From NCBI GenBank assembly GCA_030650885.1, contig JAUSDE010000014.1:1-35326 (forward strand): DNA of 35,326 nt, in the 5' to 3' direction. The DNA is from Thermoleophilia bacterium. GTDB taxonomy: Bacteria; Actinomycetota; Thermoleophilia; BMS3ABIN01. Under the pieces are notes generated by a model. The model did no database searches. It had not been told where the DNA came from and was given only the letters and a program-made list of their open reading frames with translations. The translations under genes were made by a program, and so were the position numbers. The stretch's first letter is position 1, and every line of letters starts with the position of its first letter. Of this stretch, positions 1 to 10,870 are shown in pieces.

Positions 1-1
1 T

Positions 2-1300
<1,299 letters not shown>

Positions 1301-1439
1301 TCACCGGCGATATTATAGCACAAAGAAATTTCAGACTGCAGATCGCCATTTATGCCAGTCCTGATTAAATCTTATTTTTTGCAGGGATTTCTTTTCCTTT
1401 AGGGATCGGTTCATTTTCCGATAGGGGTGGGTATAAATC

Positions 1440-2570
1440 GTGGGGATGACTTCTATGATGAAAGCGAGTTTCATGTTGCGCATATTTATCACGGCCTTTC
1501 TGGGCATGCTGATACTTCTGGTTCCCGCCGGGCTGGTCATGGCTGAACCTGAAAATGACCCCGCCGGCATCGCACAGCAACAGATTCAGACCATTGAATC
1601 ACAGGCTGAGGCCGTGAAAGCGGAAATGGCTGTCCTGAACCATCAGCTTGAAGGCATAGTCGAGCAGCACAACGCCACCAAAGTCCAGCTGGAACGGTTG
1701 ACACTGGATCTGGCGGACAGCCGGGTCCGGCTTGATAACGCCCTGGCGCAGCATGGCAAACAGGAAAGACTGGTTTCCGGGCGCCTGGCCGCGGTTTACA
1801 AGGCGGGTGAGATAAATCTCATGAGCGTACTGATGAACAGCAACAGCCTCACCGACTTCTACGAGCAGAGCCGCTATATCGCAAAAATCAACGAGCAGGA
1901 CAACAAGCTGGAGCAGCAGTTCCGTGTGAGCGCTGAGACTGTTCAGGCTCTTACAGACGAAATCGATCAGAAGCGGTCCATGCAACTGCAACTTGAACGC
2001 CAGCTCGACGATCAGCAAGCCCAGATCGAGACCAGGATCAGGGAGCGCCAGACCAGGCTTGATCGACTTGACGGTCAGGTACAGGAGATCTTTGCAAGGG
2101 AGGCAGAGCGGCTGCGGGTCGAGCAGGAGCGCGCTGCAGCCGAGACAGCGGCAATGCTCCGCGACCTCGAGATAAGTGACGCCGTGCAGGCACAGGTCGT
2201 GCAGACAGCGCTTCAGTATCTCGGAGTTCCTTATGTGTGGGGTGGAGAAAGTCCCTCAGGGTTTGACTGCTCGGGTCTGGTCAAATATGTTTACAAACAG
2301 CATGGGGTAGAGCTCCCACACGCGTCTTCCATCCAGTTCGGAATGGGCGCACCGGTCCCGCCTGATAAGTTACAGCCCGGTGACCTGGTATTCTTTTATG
2401 GCTCGACTGCGCCGCAGCATGTAGGCATGTATGTCGGCAAGGGAAAATATATCGAGGCTCCCAACTTCGGCGAGGTGGTAAAAATTTCCACTCTCAGCTT
2501 TGACAGCGATTACGCGGGCGCCAGGCGATATCCGCTCAAATCGAGGACCGCATTACCTCAAAACCGATGA
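1440..2570 (+). CDS. Secreted NlpC/P60 peptidoglycan hydrolase with N-terminal coiled coil (CwlO/RipA-like)
   Basis: Signal peptide, long coiled coil, C-terminal YLGVPYVWGGESPSGFDCSGLVKYVYKQHGVELPH...PGDLVFFYGSTAPQHVGMYVGKGKYIEAPNFG (NlpC/P60 Cys-His signature). Start may be one of the later Mets. Confidence 0.93.
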   Translation: MGMTSMMKASFMLRIFITAFLGMLILLVPAGLVMAEPENDPAGIAQQQIQTIESQAEAVKAEMAVLNHQLEGIVEQHNATKVQLERLTLDLADSRVRLDNALAQHGKQERLVSGRLAAVYKAGEINLMSVLMNSNSLTDFYEQSRYIAKINEQDNKLEQQFRVSAETVQALTDEIDQKRSMQLQLERQLDDQQAQIETRIRERQTRLDRLDGQVQEIFAREAERLRVEQERAAAETAAMLRDLEISDAVQAQVVQTALQYLGVPYVWGGESPSGFDCSGLVKYVYKQHGVELPHASSIQFGMGAPVPPDKLQPGDLVFFYGSTAPQHVGMYVGKGKYIEAPNFGEVVKISTLSFDSDYAGARRYPLKSRTALPQNR

Positions 2571-2896
2571 CTATGATACTGGTAATTGAAATACTCTTCG
2601 TGATCACCGCTTTCATACTCCTGGTAATGTCAGGATTGAAGATGGTCAAAAAAGCCGCGGGTTTTGGCAGATCGGCAAAGGCCATGAACGAACATACCCA
2701 GCCTCTTATCATGGCACTGGTCTCCCAAAGCGATATGGCTCAGCAGCGGGTTTTTTCCATCACCGGAAACGCTGATCTGCTTCAGCGCAAGATGGAATCA
2801 CTGAGGATCGCTATCGGCAGGATATTAATCGTGTTCGGCGCAATCCGTGAAGTTTCCGACAGGGCTTCCAGAGGCATACGGATTATCGGTTTTTAA
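2567..2896 (+). CDS. Small single-TM membrane protein of unknown function
   Basis: Overlaps the upstream stop by 4 nt (coupling-like); hydrophobic N-terminus then amphipathic helix. Confidence 0.65.
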   Translation: MTMILVIEILFVITAFILLVMSGLKMVKKAAGFGRSAKAMNEHTQPLIMALVSQSDMAQQRVFSITGNADLLQRKMESLRIAIGRILIVFGAIREVSDRASRGIRIIGF

Positions 2897-3753
2897 AGAG
2901 ACCTCTGCGCATGCAGCGGCGATGGAGCCTGCATGCCGGAGACGTCAGATCCGATAAGCAGCTGCGAATATGGGTGTGACGGCGTGCTTGTCAGCTTCTC
3001 TGTCGGCCCTTGTTCGACTATGGCTCCCCGCTTCATGACTACCAGCTCCCTTGTGATCCTTCTGACCAGGGTCAGGTCGTGAGCAATCACCATCAGAGCC
3101 AGATTCCTCTCAGCCCGCAGCCTCAGCAACAGTTCGGATACCTGGAGTTTTGCATGGGCGTCCAGTGACGCAGCCGGCTCGTCACATATCAATAACCTGG
3201 GGCTGACCGCCAGCGCCCTCGCGATCACAACACGTTGCAGCTCGCCGCCGCTGAGTTCATGGGGATAACGATCGGCAAGCTTGCCAGGGAGTCCGACTTC
3301 ACTAAGCAGACCGGCGATATTATCATGAGCTTCGTTCTTTCCTGACAGGCCATGAATACTCAATGGCTCCCCGATGATATCGCCGGCTTTAATCCGCGGA
3401 TCGACTGAACCGGCGGTATCCTGCCAGATAAGCTGAATGATGCGGGCATTTCGCAAGCGTGTCTTTCCTGGTGCCGACAGCTCTTCGCCATCGACACGGA
3501 TACTGCCGGAGTCAGGCTTCATCAGACCTGTGGCGAGAGCAGCGAGAGTGGTCTTACCGGCGCCGCTTTCTCCTATGATGCCAACGGATGCGCCCGCTTC
3601 TATGGCGAGGCTGAACTCACGCAGAGCCTGGATGCCCTGGCTGGTATTTTCTTCCAGCGGCATTTGATCCTCCTCAGCCCTGGCCGGGGTACTGTGGCCT
3701 CGTCCGCGGACTTTATAAAGCTTGCTGACTTTTTCGAATTCAAGCAGGGGCAA
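2893..3753 (-). CDS. Oligopeptide/dipeptide ABC transporter ATPase (DppF/OppF-like)
   Basis: Walker A GESGAGKTT, signature LSGGELQRVVIARAL, Walker B LLICDEP. ORF-track start 3966 lies deep inside dppD; TTG at 3753 (LPLLEFEKVSKLYKV) is a better start and overlaps the dppD stop. Confidence 0.9.
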   Translation of the reverse strand: MPLLEFEKVSKLYKVRGRGHSTPARAEEDQMPLEENTSQGIQALREFSLAIEAGASVGIIGESGAGKTTLAALATGLMKPDSGSIRVDGEELSAPGKTRLRNARIIQLIWQDTAGSVDPRIKAGDIIGEPLSIHGLSGKNEAHDNIAGLLSEVGLPGKLADRYPHELSGGELQRVVIARALAVSPRLLICDEPAASLDAHAKLQVSELLLRLRAERNLALMVIAHDLTLVRRITRELVVMKRGAIVEQGPTEKLTSTPSHPYSQLLIGSDVSGMQAPSPLHAQRSL

Positions 3754-4555
3754 CAGCTTTTTCCCCCTTTTGGCCGGACTGTCCCCAGACTCCGACCAGG
3801 CTTTTTGTGTAAGCATGAGACGGTTTGTTGAGGATGTCCGCGCATTTGCCGCTCTCCACCGTTGCCCCTTCATGCAGAACCATGATGTCGTCAGCGAATC
3901 TGGAGACCAGGCCCAGATCGTGGGAGATGAATACGATCGACAGGCCTGTTGACCTGCGCCGCTCATTCAGAAGCGCGATTATCTGTGCCTGCAATCGAAG
4001 ATCGAGCGAACTGGTCGGTTCGTCAGCGATGAGAACTTCCGGATTGCAGGCGAGGGCCATGGCAATCATTGCCCGCTGGCATAGGCCTCCACTCAACTGG
4101 TAGGCGTGTGGCGCCGCCGCCAGAATATCTCCCGCTATACCGACACGCTCCAAATGCTGGATGGCCAGCAGTCGTGACTCCCCACGGCTGGCCGATTCGC
4201 GCATGCGAATGACCTCGGCTAACTGGTCGACAACCTTCATCGATGGATCTAGAGCCCCCATGGAATCCTGAAAAATCATGCCGATTCCAGAGCCGCGCAC
4301 TTTGCAGAGGTCACCCTCGCTGTAATCAAGCAGGTTTTTTCCCTGAAAGGTGACCTCGCCGCCGATTTTGACCTCTCGACTGTCATGAAGGCCAAGAAGC
4401 GCCATTGCGAGACTGGACTTGCCGGCGCCGGATTCGCCGATGATGCCGAAAACCGAAGCGGGACGGAGTTTAAAGCTGACGTTGCTCACCGCAGCCGAAG
4501 GCTGGCCGCGAAACCTGACCGAGAGGTTCTTCACATTCAACAGATATTCGCTCAC
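3740..4555 (-). CDS. Oligopeptide/dipeptide ABC transporter ATPase (DppD/OppD-like)
   Basis: Walker A GESGAGKSS, LSGGLCQRAMIAMAL, LIADEPTSSLD. Confidence 0.93.
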   Translation of the reverse strand: MSEYLLNVKNLSVRFRGQPSAAVSNVSFKLRPASVFGIIGESGAGKSSLAMALLGLHDSREVKIGGEVTFQGKNLLDYSEGDLCKVRGSGIGMIFQDSMGALDPSMKVVDQLAEVIRMRESASRGESRLLAIQHLERVGIAGDILAAAPHAYQLSGGLCQRAMIAMALACNPEVLIADEPTSSLDLRLQAQIIALLNERRRSTGLSIVFISHDLGLVSRFADDIMVLHEGATVESGKCADILNKPSHAYTKSLVGVWGQSGQKGEKAVAPA

Positions 4556-4556
4556 G

Positions 4557-5465
4557 TCATCCAGCCTTTTTAATGCGCGGGTTCAAGGCTCTGGTGGCAG
4601 AGTTACCGATGAGGATGAATATCAGCACCATCAGAGTCACAGCGATTCCAGGCACGATGACAAGCCACGGTGCGGGCTCGAACTGCCCCATCGACTCAGA
4701 GAGCATCATGCCGAGGCTCGGATCAGGCCGCTGCACTCCAAGGTTTATGAAACTCAATCCGGCTTCGGCCAGAATCGCGCCGCCGGTGGCCACAGCCGTA
4801 TAGGAAATCAGCGGTGGTATTGAATTTGGCAGGACATGACGGAAAAAGATCCTCGACTCGCCGGCTCCCAGGACTTTCGCTGCCTTGATGTATGTTTTTT
4901 CCCTGATTGAAATAAGTGATGACCTGAAGACCCTGGCGAAGATCGGCCAGCCGAAAAAAGCTATCGCAATGAATACATTACGACGGCCTGGACCCATAAC
5001 CGCCATGATGGCTATTGCACCCAGGACAACCGGGAATGACAGGAAGACATCCGCCGTCCGCATGAAAATGGCATCAGTAATGCGACCGCCGTACACCGCT
5101 ACCGTAGCTGCAGCCATCCCTGCCGTCAACGCCAGGCCCGTAGCGGCGACACCGACGATCATGGATGTCCTGATCGCCCAGAGGACCCGCGAAAGCTCAT
5201 CCCGGCCGTGGAGGTCAGTTCCCAGCGGGTGCTCGAACCCAGGGGCCTCGGCGATGCGGTCATAATCCGGCTCGACGGGGTCTGCGAGAGGCAATAGCGG
5301 AACGATCAGCGAAATGGCCAGCAGAATAGCCGCAAGGGTAATAGCAAAGATCAATGTGTGATGTTTACGGCGCGGGGAATCATAGCCGAAATTCGTGTTG
5401 GCGACACCGAGCTCTGCTCCGGCGGCGGCCATTTCAGAGGCCGCATCGAGACCCGCCCTAGCCAT
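4557..5465 (-). CDS. Peptide ABC transporter permease (DppC-like)
   Basis: PLGTDLHGRDELSRVLWAIRTS, EAA-loop region YIKAAKVLGAGESRIFFRHVLPN. Start chosen at internal Met (MARAGLDAASEM). Confidence 0.92.
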   Translation of the reverse strand: MARAGLDAASEMAAAGAELGVANTNFGYDSPRRKHHTLIFAITLAAILLAISLIVPLLPLADPVEPDYDRIAEAPGFEHPLGTDLHGRDELSRVLWAIRTSMIVGVAATGLALTAGMAAATVAVYGGRITDAIFMRTADVFLSFPVVLGAIAIMAVMGPGRRNVFIAIAFFGWPIFARVFRSSLISIREKTYIKAAKVLGAGESRIFFRHVLPNSIPPLISYTAVATGGAILAEAGLSFINLGVQRPDPSLGMMLSESMGQFEPAPWLVIVPGIAVTLMVLIFILIGNSATRALNPRIKKAG

Positions 5466-6408
5466 TGGCCTGCTCGCCTGCTCTGACTCGTGGATCCAGC
5501 CAGCCATAAAGGATATCCACAATGGTATTGATAACCACGAAGATAATCACCAGTACGAGGACAGTGCCGATTACCAGCGGCACATCGCGGAAAAGGGCGG
5601 CATTATATACCATCCTTCCCATACCAGGCCATGAAAAGACGATTTCTGTGATCATGGCGCCGCCAAGCAGCGTTCCCAGGTCGATGGCAAGAATCGTGAC
5701 AACAGGCCCGGATACATTTCGCAAACCGTGTTTCAACATCGCCTGCGCCCTGGTAAGCCCTCTGGCCCTCGCCGCTAGTATGTATGGCTTATCCATTTCC
5801 TGGGAGAGAGATGATTGTGTCACTGCGGCGATTATGGCTGTCTGCGCGGCAGCCAGCGTGATGGCCGGTAAAACCAGGTTCAGGGGATTCCAGCCGCCGG
5901 TGCCGGAAATCGGCAATATGCCCAGGCGGCTTGCAAATACATACTGCAATAACATGCCCAGAAAAAAAACAGGAAGAGCGAGCAGCAACGCGCTGGTGAC
6001 TGATGAGAGCGCTTCCAGCCGCGGCCAGCGGCGCAGGGCCATCAGCATGCCCCAGCCGACGCCAAATAAGGTCTCGAGCGTCAGCGCCGCCAGTGTCAGA
6101 TAGATTGTCGCCGGCAGATATTCGAGAATGATGCCGCCGACACCTCGCTGGAGCTCCTGGGATGTGCCCAGGTCGAATTGGGCCAGATGTTGCAGGTATA
6201 TTCCGTACTGGACCCATACCGGGCGGTCGAGACCGAGTTCGCGGCGCAGATTTTCAAGCGCCTCGGGAGTCGCATGATTGCCGAGCGCCGCCTGTGCCGC
6301 ATCTCCGGGAACGAGCAGGTAAATGACAAAGAAGAGCACCGTGACAGTGCCGAACAGCACCAATAACATCTGGAGCAGGCGGTAGAAGATGAAACGGGTT
6401 GTCGGCAT
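5458..6408 (-). CDS. Peptide ABC transporter permease (DppB-like)
   Basis: FYRLLQMLLVLFGTVTVLFFVIYLLVPGD and YILAARARGLTRAQAMLKHGLRN. Confidence 0.93.
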   Translation of the reverse strand: MPTTRFIFYRLLQMLLVLFGTVTVLFFVIYLLVPGDAAQAALGNHATPEALENLRRELGLDRPVWVQYGIYLQHLAQFDLGTSQELQRGVGGIILEYLPATIYLTLAALTLETLFGVGWGMLMALRRWPRLEALSSVTSALLLALPVFFLGMLLQYVFASRLGILPISGTGGWNPLNLVLPAITLAAAQTAIIAAVTQSSLSQEMDKPYILAARARGLTRAQAMLKHGLRNVSGPVVTILAIDLGTLLGGAMITEIVFSWPGMGRMVYNAALFRDVPLVIGTVLVLVIIFVVINTIVDILYGWLDPRVRAGEQANG

Positions 6409-6417
6409 ATTTACCCC

Positions 6418-6432
6418 AGGCCGCCCCGGCCT
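6418..6432 (-). terminator. Small GC hairpin in the dppA-dppB intergenic gap (attenuation/mRNA-processing candidate)
   Basis: AGGCCG-CCC-CGGCCT inverted repeat between two co-directional genes; no strong U-tract. Confidence 0.35.
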
Positions 6433-6475
6433 TTATGAGGGCGCCTGATAAGCGGGCTCCCTCTACCGGCGCCGC

Positions 6476-8083
6476 CTATGTTTGAGACACGGTTATTTTA
6501 TCGAGGGCGATGTCGCCCAAAGATGTGTGGACAAAATTGGTAACCCTGGGTGAATAAACCATGGCGTCCTGGCCAAAGGTGATGGGCACCATCGGCATGT
6601 CGGCCAGGATCTTCCTTTCGGCTTCGTTGTAGAATCCGGTCCTCTGATTCACGTCCGGAGCGGACCGCGCCTTGCCCAGCAGCTCGTCGACTTCAGGATT
6701 CGCATACTGGAATACATCAGTGGCTCCGATGTTGCTCGACTCGAAGAGCGGGAACAGGAAAGAGTCGATGCTTGGAGCGTCCGCCTGCCAGGAGATCAGG
6801 AATAGTGACATGCCACCACTGAGCATCTGGTCACGAAACGCTCCTTCGTCCATGCCGGTGATCTCAACCTGTATACCCGATTTTTTCAGGTCAGACTGAA
6901 TCGCCTGGGCTGTGTCAGCTGCGGGACCAACACCTGGGTAATAAAGGGTCATCGGAGGCAGTCCTGCCCCTCCCGGGAAACCGGCTTCCTCCAACCGCTT
7001 TGCGGTTTGCTCCGGATCAAAACTGTACGGCATGACATCTGCCTGGTGCCCGGGTATCGATGTGGGCACGATGCCGTCGGCGGGGTATTCCTGTCCCTGC
7101 AGCACCTTGTCGGCGATCTTGATGCTATCCATGTCCCACGCAAAAGCTTCTCTTACTTTCTGATTGTCAAAAGGCGGTTTGGTGACGTCGAAGGCAAGGA
7201 AGCGGACAGCGTTAGCCGGCCCCTGGAAGAATTTAACAGACGTATCATTGCGAAGCGCTTCGGTCTGGCCGGCGGGAATCGTCCTGACCGCGTCGACGTT
7301 GCCGGCCTTGAGCTCGGCGACCGCTGTCGCGGGATTAGGGATTATCCTGGCCACCGCCTGGTCGATACTTGCGTCTTGCCCATAATAATCAGGGTTCTTT
7401 TCCAGGACTACCTGATCATCGTGCTTCCATTCTGTAAGGATGAACGGGCCGTTACCCACGGGATGCTCGGCGAATCGGAATTGAGCGTTCTCGACCTCAT
7501 CTTTAGGCACGGGAGCCGCTACTGGGTGCCCGAGCAGTGATACAAAATCGGCCATGGGGAATTCCAGAGTCACTTTAAGCGTGTAATCATCGGCAGCTTC
7601 GACACCTGTCAGTTTGTCGGTTTTCCCATCCGCGAGGTCTGTAGCGCCCATTACAGGCTGCAGTATTGCATAAGCTGTCGAGGACATGGTGTCCGGCGCG
7701 AGAGCCCTGCTCCATGCATAAACGAAGTCGCCCGCTTTGACTTCGGAGCCATTACTGAACCTGACGCCTTTACGCAGATGGAAGGTAAATTCGGTTGCGT
7801 CACTGTTCGACTCCCAGCTTTCCGCCACAGCCGGCACGACTTCGCTCGTTTCCGTGTCGTAGCCCACCAGGCCATCAAAGAGATACCTGGCTATATTTAT
7901 TGCGACGACCTCATCTACCTGGGCTGGATCCAGAGACGCTGGATCGCTGGATTCCGCATATGTAAAAACATTGCTGGATGATGTTTCCTCGCCACAGCCC
8001 ATAATAATCACCGGGGCGACGGCAACCGCGAATAACATGGCCAGCCACACAAATTTTGTCGACCTTTTTCTAAAAATCCCCAC
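6476..8083 (-). CDS. Peptide ABC transporter substrate-binding lipoprotein (DppA/OppA-like, SBP family 5)
   Basis: Lipobox ...VIIMGCGEETSS; EPASLDPAQVDEVVAINIARYLFDGLVGYD; FTFHLRKGVRFSNGSEVKAGDFVYAWSRAL. Confidence 0.95.
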   Translation of the reverse strand: MGIFRKRSTKFVWLAMLFAVAVAPVIIMGCGEETSSSNVFTYAESSDPASLDPAQVDEVVAINIARYLFDGLVGYDTETSEVVPAVAESWESNSDATEFTFHLRKGVRFSNGSEVKAGDFVYAWSRALAPDTMSSTAYAILQPVMGATDLADGKTDKLTGVEAADDYTLKVTLEFPMADFVSLLGHPVAAPVPKDEVENAQFRFAEHPVGNGPFILTEWKHDDQVVLEKNPDYYGQDASIDQAVARIIPNPATAVAELKAGNVDAVRTIPAGQTEALRNDTSVKFFQGPANAVRFLAFDVTKPPFDNQKVREAFAWDMDSIKIADKVLQGQEYPADGIVPTSIPGHQADVMPYSFDPEQTAKRLEEAGFPGGAGLPPMTLYYPGVGPAADTAQAIQSDLKKSGIQVEITGMDEGAFRDQMLSGGMSLFLISWQADAPSIDSFLFPLFESSNIGATDVFQYANPEVDELLGKARSAPDVNQRTGFYNEAERKILADMPMVPITFGQDAMVYSPRVTNFVHTSLGDIALDKITVSQT

Positions 8084-8542
8084 AATACCTCCAGCCTGGT
8101 TTGAGTAAGCGGACGAGCGGAAAAGCGAGTGAGATTACTACTGGAACTCGAGGGCTCACCCGGTCGGGGGTTAATTAGACAAAGTGAATGCGAATCCTGC
8201 TAATTAAACAGCTTTACTGCCGTTTGAAATGAATGCGCTGGAGCCCATCCGAACGGATAGGCAGCATATATTATTCGACATCCAGCATCAGTTATCCTGC
8301 CATTTTATGCTCAAAAACACGCGAATCAAGGCAACTTTCAGGCCCCAACCCGGCCGAAACTACTGCGCCGGAATTGTAAAGGTGCCACCCCGGTAGTAAA
8401 ATTGCCTTTAATATCAGGTTTTTTTATTCCCCAGGATGAGCGTTATGAGGCTGGCCATGGCAATAAAGATTGCGAACTTGCTCTACTTCAGCCGAATATG
8501 CGGTTGGCTTGAGGCGCTACCTCTCCGCTGAGCTGCTTCCAC

Positions 8543-10408
8543 GTGACCCCTTACAATTTTGAACACCCTGATCCTCCGATGACCGGCGATTCCTCTCCAG
8601 GCTCTCAACTGTTCATATACAGATTGCTGCACCTGGCAATCAACCAGGAGTCTCCCGACGGCAGCGTAATGCCCTCGTCTTATCTGGCAGCCAAGAATCT
8701 CGCAAGGCAGCTGGAGATCACGGGTGCAGGGGAACTAAAGGCACTTTTTCGGGATCTGGGGCTCGGGGAACTTCAGATCGATATCACCCGCGATCGTATT
8801 TCGGTATCGATGACCGCAAAATCCCCTGCGTTCCGGGGAGCAGATGAGACTGGCGCTCCCCTCGAACTCGAGCGCGGCCTTGTTGATGGTGCACTTGAGA
8901 TAATCACCGGACTTTCGGTAGAGACGCTTGAAAACACTGGCAGGCTCAGTGATGAGGATGCCCGCTGCTTCGAAGCGGTGCGCGAAGTTATCGGCGGCCA
9001 ACAGCGTTTTATCGCCAGTCTGGCCACAAACCCTGGTGGCTTTACCGGACTCGGCACCAGCAAAACTGGCATTCTCGAGGGTTTTGCTGAAGGTAATGGG
9101 CTCGGGCAGAAAAGCCTCAAATCCTGGTTCATGGACCTGGCCATGCGTGAAGTAGCCCGGGCTCGCCGCCATGGACGCCAGCTTACAGTGATGTATGTGG
9201 ACCTGGATGATCTCGGGCAGATCAACACGGCCCATGGCAGAGCAGCTGGGGACCGGGTGATTCGTGCGGTGGGGACAGCCCTCAGCAAGAGTTGCCGATC
9301 CGAAGACTTTTTGTGGCACCAGGGAGAGGATGAGTTCGCCATCCTGCTCTCGGAGACGGATGCAGATGGCGCCAGCATTGTTGCCAGCAGACTGTCCACC
9401 GAGGTGCTATCCGCAGCTGAATATATAGATATAGCCGCCAAAGTCTCTGCCAGCATTGGTTTTTCGACATTCCCCGTAAATGCGGACAGTGTTCCCGGAC
9501 TATTCGATAGTGCCCGATCAGCTGTCTACCTGGCAAAATCCTTAGGTAAAGGAAGGGCCCAGAGGGCGAGATCCAGCACGGGCATGAATTCAGAAGATAG
9601 CGATAAGGACGTTTCTGGCCTTGATGAGGGGTTGCGGGATTCTACTGCTGGTTCTGGTTCAGGCGCCTCCCGCAGGAGCTCAGGTTTGAGTTCTGATACA
9701 GATACAAAGGAATCCAGGCCATCTGAAATCGTAGAATTGCAGGCAGCCTCCAGGAGTGCACCGGTAGCTTCAGTGATAATCGCGAGCAGCAGCCCGTTGC
9801 TGATAGCGGGAATGCGCCAGGTGCTCATCGATTCGGATAGCTTTCAGATCGTTGCTGAAATATTGGACAACCGCAAATTGTTGTCAGAAATCGCCGACCA
9901 GCGGCCCGATTTGATCTTTGCGGATCTGGAAATGTCGAGAACTGATGATTTCGCAGTTATGAAATTGCTGCGCGGGCATAACCTGCCCTGCAAATATGCG
10001 GTATTCTCCTCTGAGGTAGACCAGGACGTAATCAAGCTCGCAGCTGATTACTCTATCGATGGAGTAATCCTCCAGGAATCTGCTTCTGAAGACGTGATTG
10101 CTGCCTTGCAGGCAGTATTTCGAGGCAAGACTGTACTCCCCGTTGCTGTTGCAGATGCAATGAAGGAACTAACCAAAAACCGTCGGCTGCTTGAAGAGCT
10201 GTCGGAGCGCGAGATCGAGGTACTGCGACTGATAGCCGAAGGAAAGTCCAATTCCCAGATTTCCAATGAACTTTTTATCACGGTGAACACTGTGAGATTC
10301 CACCTTGCAAACATCTACCAGAAGTTGAGTGTTTCGAATCGCACCGAAGCCGCCAATTACTATCTTCGCCAGGATCTGGCTCCGGACGGCCAAACACGTC
10401 TGTTATAG
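8543..10408 (+). CDS. GGDEF-domain protein fused to a NarL-type receiver-like domain and LuxR HTH
   Basis: RHGRQLTVMYVDLDDLGQINTAHG...RSEDFLWHQGEDEFAILL (GGDEF variant); VIIASSSPLLIAGM...PDLIFADLEM...GVILQES (receiver-like); LSEREIEVLRLIAEGKSNSQISNELFITVNTVRFHLANIYQKLSVSNRTEA (LuxR HTH). Start GTG 8543 or ATG 8579. Confidence 0.9.
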   Translation: MTPYNFEHPDPPMTGDSSPGSQLFIYRLLHLAINQESPDGSVMPSSYLAAKNLARQLEITGAGELKALFRDLGLGELQIDITRDRISVSMTAKSPAFRGADETGAPLELERGLVDGALEIITGLSVETLENTGRLSDEDARCFEAVREVIGGQQRFIASLATNPGGFTGLGTSKTGILEGFAEGNGLGQKSLKSWFMDLAMREVARARRHGRQLTVMYVDLDDLGQINTAHGRAAGDRVIRAVGTALSKSCRSEDFLWHQGEDEFAILLSETDADGASIVASRLSTEVLSAAEYIDIAAKVSASIGFSTFPVNADSVPGLFDSARSAVYLAKSLGKGRAQRARSSTGMNSEDSDKDVSGLDEGLRDSTAGSGSGASRRSSGLSSDTDTKESRPSEIVELQAASRSAPVASVIIASSSPLLIAGMRQVLIDSDSFQIVAEILDNRKLLSEIADQRPDLIFADLEMSRTDDFAVMKLLRGHNLPCKYAVFSSEVDQDVIKLAADYSIDGVILQESASEDVIAALQAVFRGKTVLPVAVADAMKELTKNRRLLEELSEREIEVLRLIAEGKSNSQISNELFITVNTVRFHLANIYQKLSVSNRTEAANYYLRQDLAPDGQTRLL

Positions 10409-10700
10409 CGGGTTCCGAGCTTATTGATTTTCCGGAAGCTGGGTTTCGAAGTTAATTGTCGCCTGACTTGCCGTAAATCTTCTGCTTTTACTTAGCTCAT
10501 TCGCGCGCTCGATTTTCGCTTCCGGTTTGTATGTATGAAGTAGACATTGAGACTCTGTAATTTCCCTTCTTCCCGATCTCCTGCAGCAAAGCGCCTGCAA
10601 TTGATCGGAATAGTCGTTCACCTTTGCATTCCTATCTCTCATTCAAACCGTCCTTTACCCCATCCCTTGACTATCACTTCATACGTACCAAACTAATTCA

Positions 10701-10840
10701 CCCCGATTTAGAATCTTTGCATACGTCCCATCAGGACCACTCGGATTTGATGGGACGATCCGCTCCAGATCGGGGGAAGAGCGGAAAAAACGGAGGCTGA
10801 GGGCACCCAAGCCCTTTATCAGCCACGTTTTCCGGGGTTA
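10701..10840 (+). ncRNA. Candidate structured RNA leader (several nested helices)
   Basis: 10-bp perfect helix 10724-10733/10748-10757 inside 7-bp helix 10701-10707/10769-10775; then helix 10795-10800/10819-10824 (plus 10801-10804/10811-10814) enclosed by 10782-10792/10826-10834 with a 2-nt bulge. Confidence 0.5.
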
Positions 10841-10870
10841 AAGCTGGGCAACTGGTAGGAGGTGAGCACC

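Noticed and set aside
3754-3966. ORF-track N-terminal extension of the DppF-like protein
   Set aside because: Lies wholly within dppD; sequence is not ABC-like and an in-frame TTG at the dppD stop fits better.
10781-10860. Faint resemblance to c-di-GMP-II (GCGGAAA..., GGTTAAAGCTGGGCA) and TPP-like (GGCTGAGGG) riboswitch cores
   Set aside because: Only short pieces match from memory and the downstream conserved blocks are missing. Left as an unassigned structured leader pending cmsearch.
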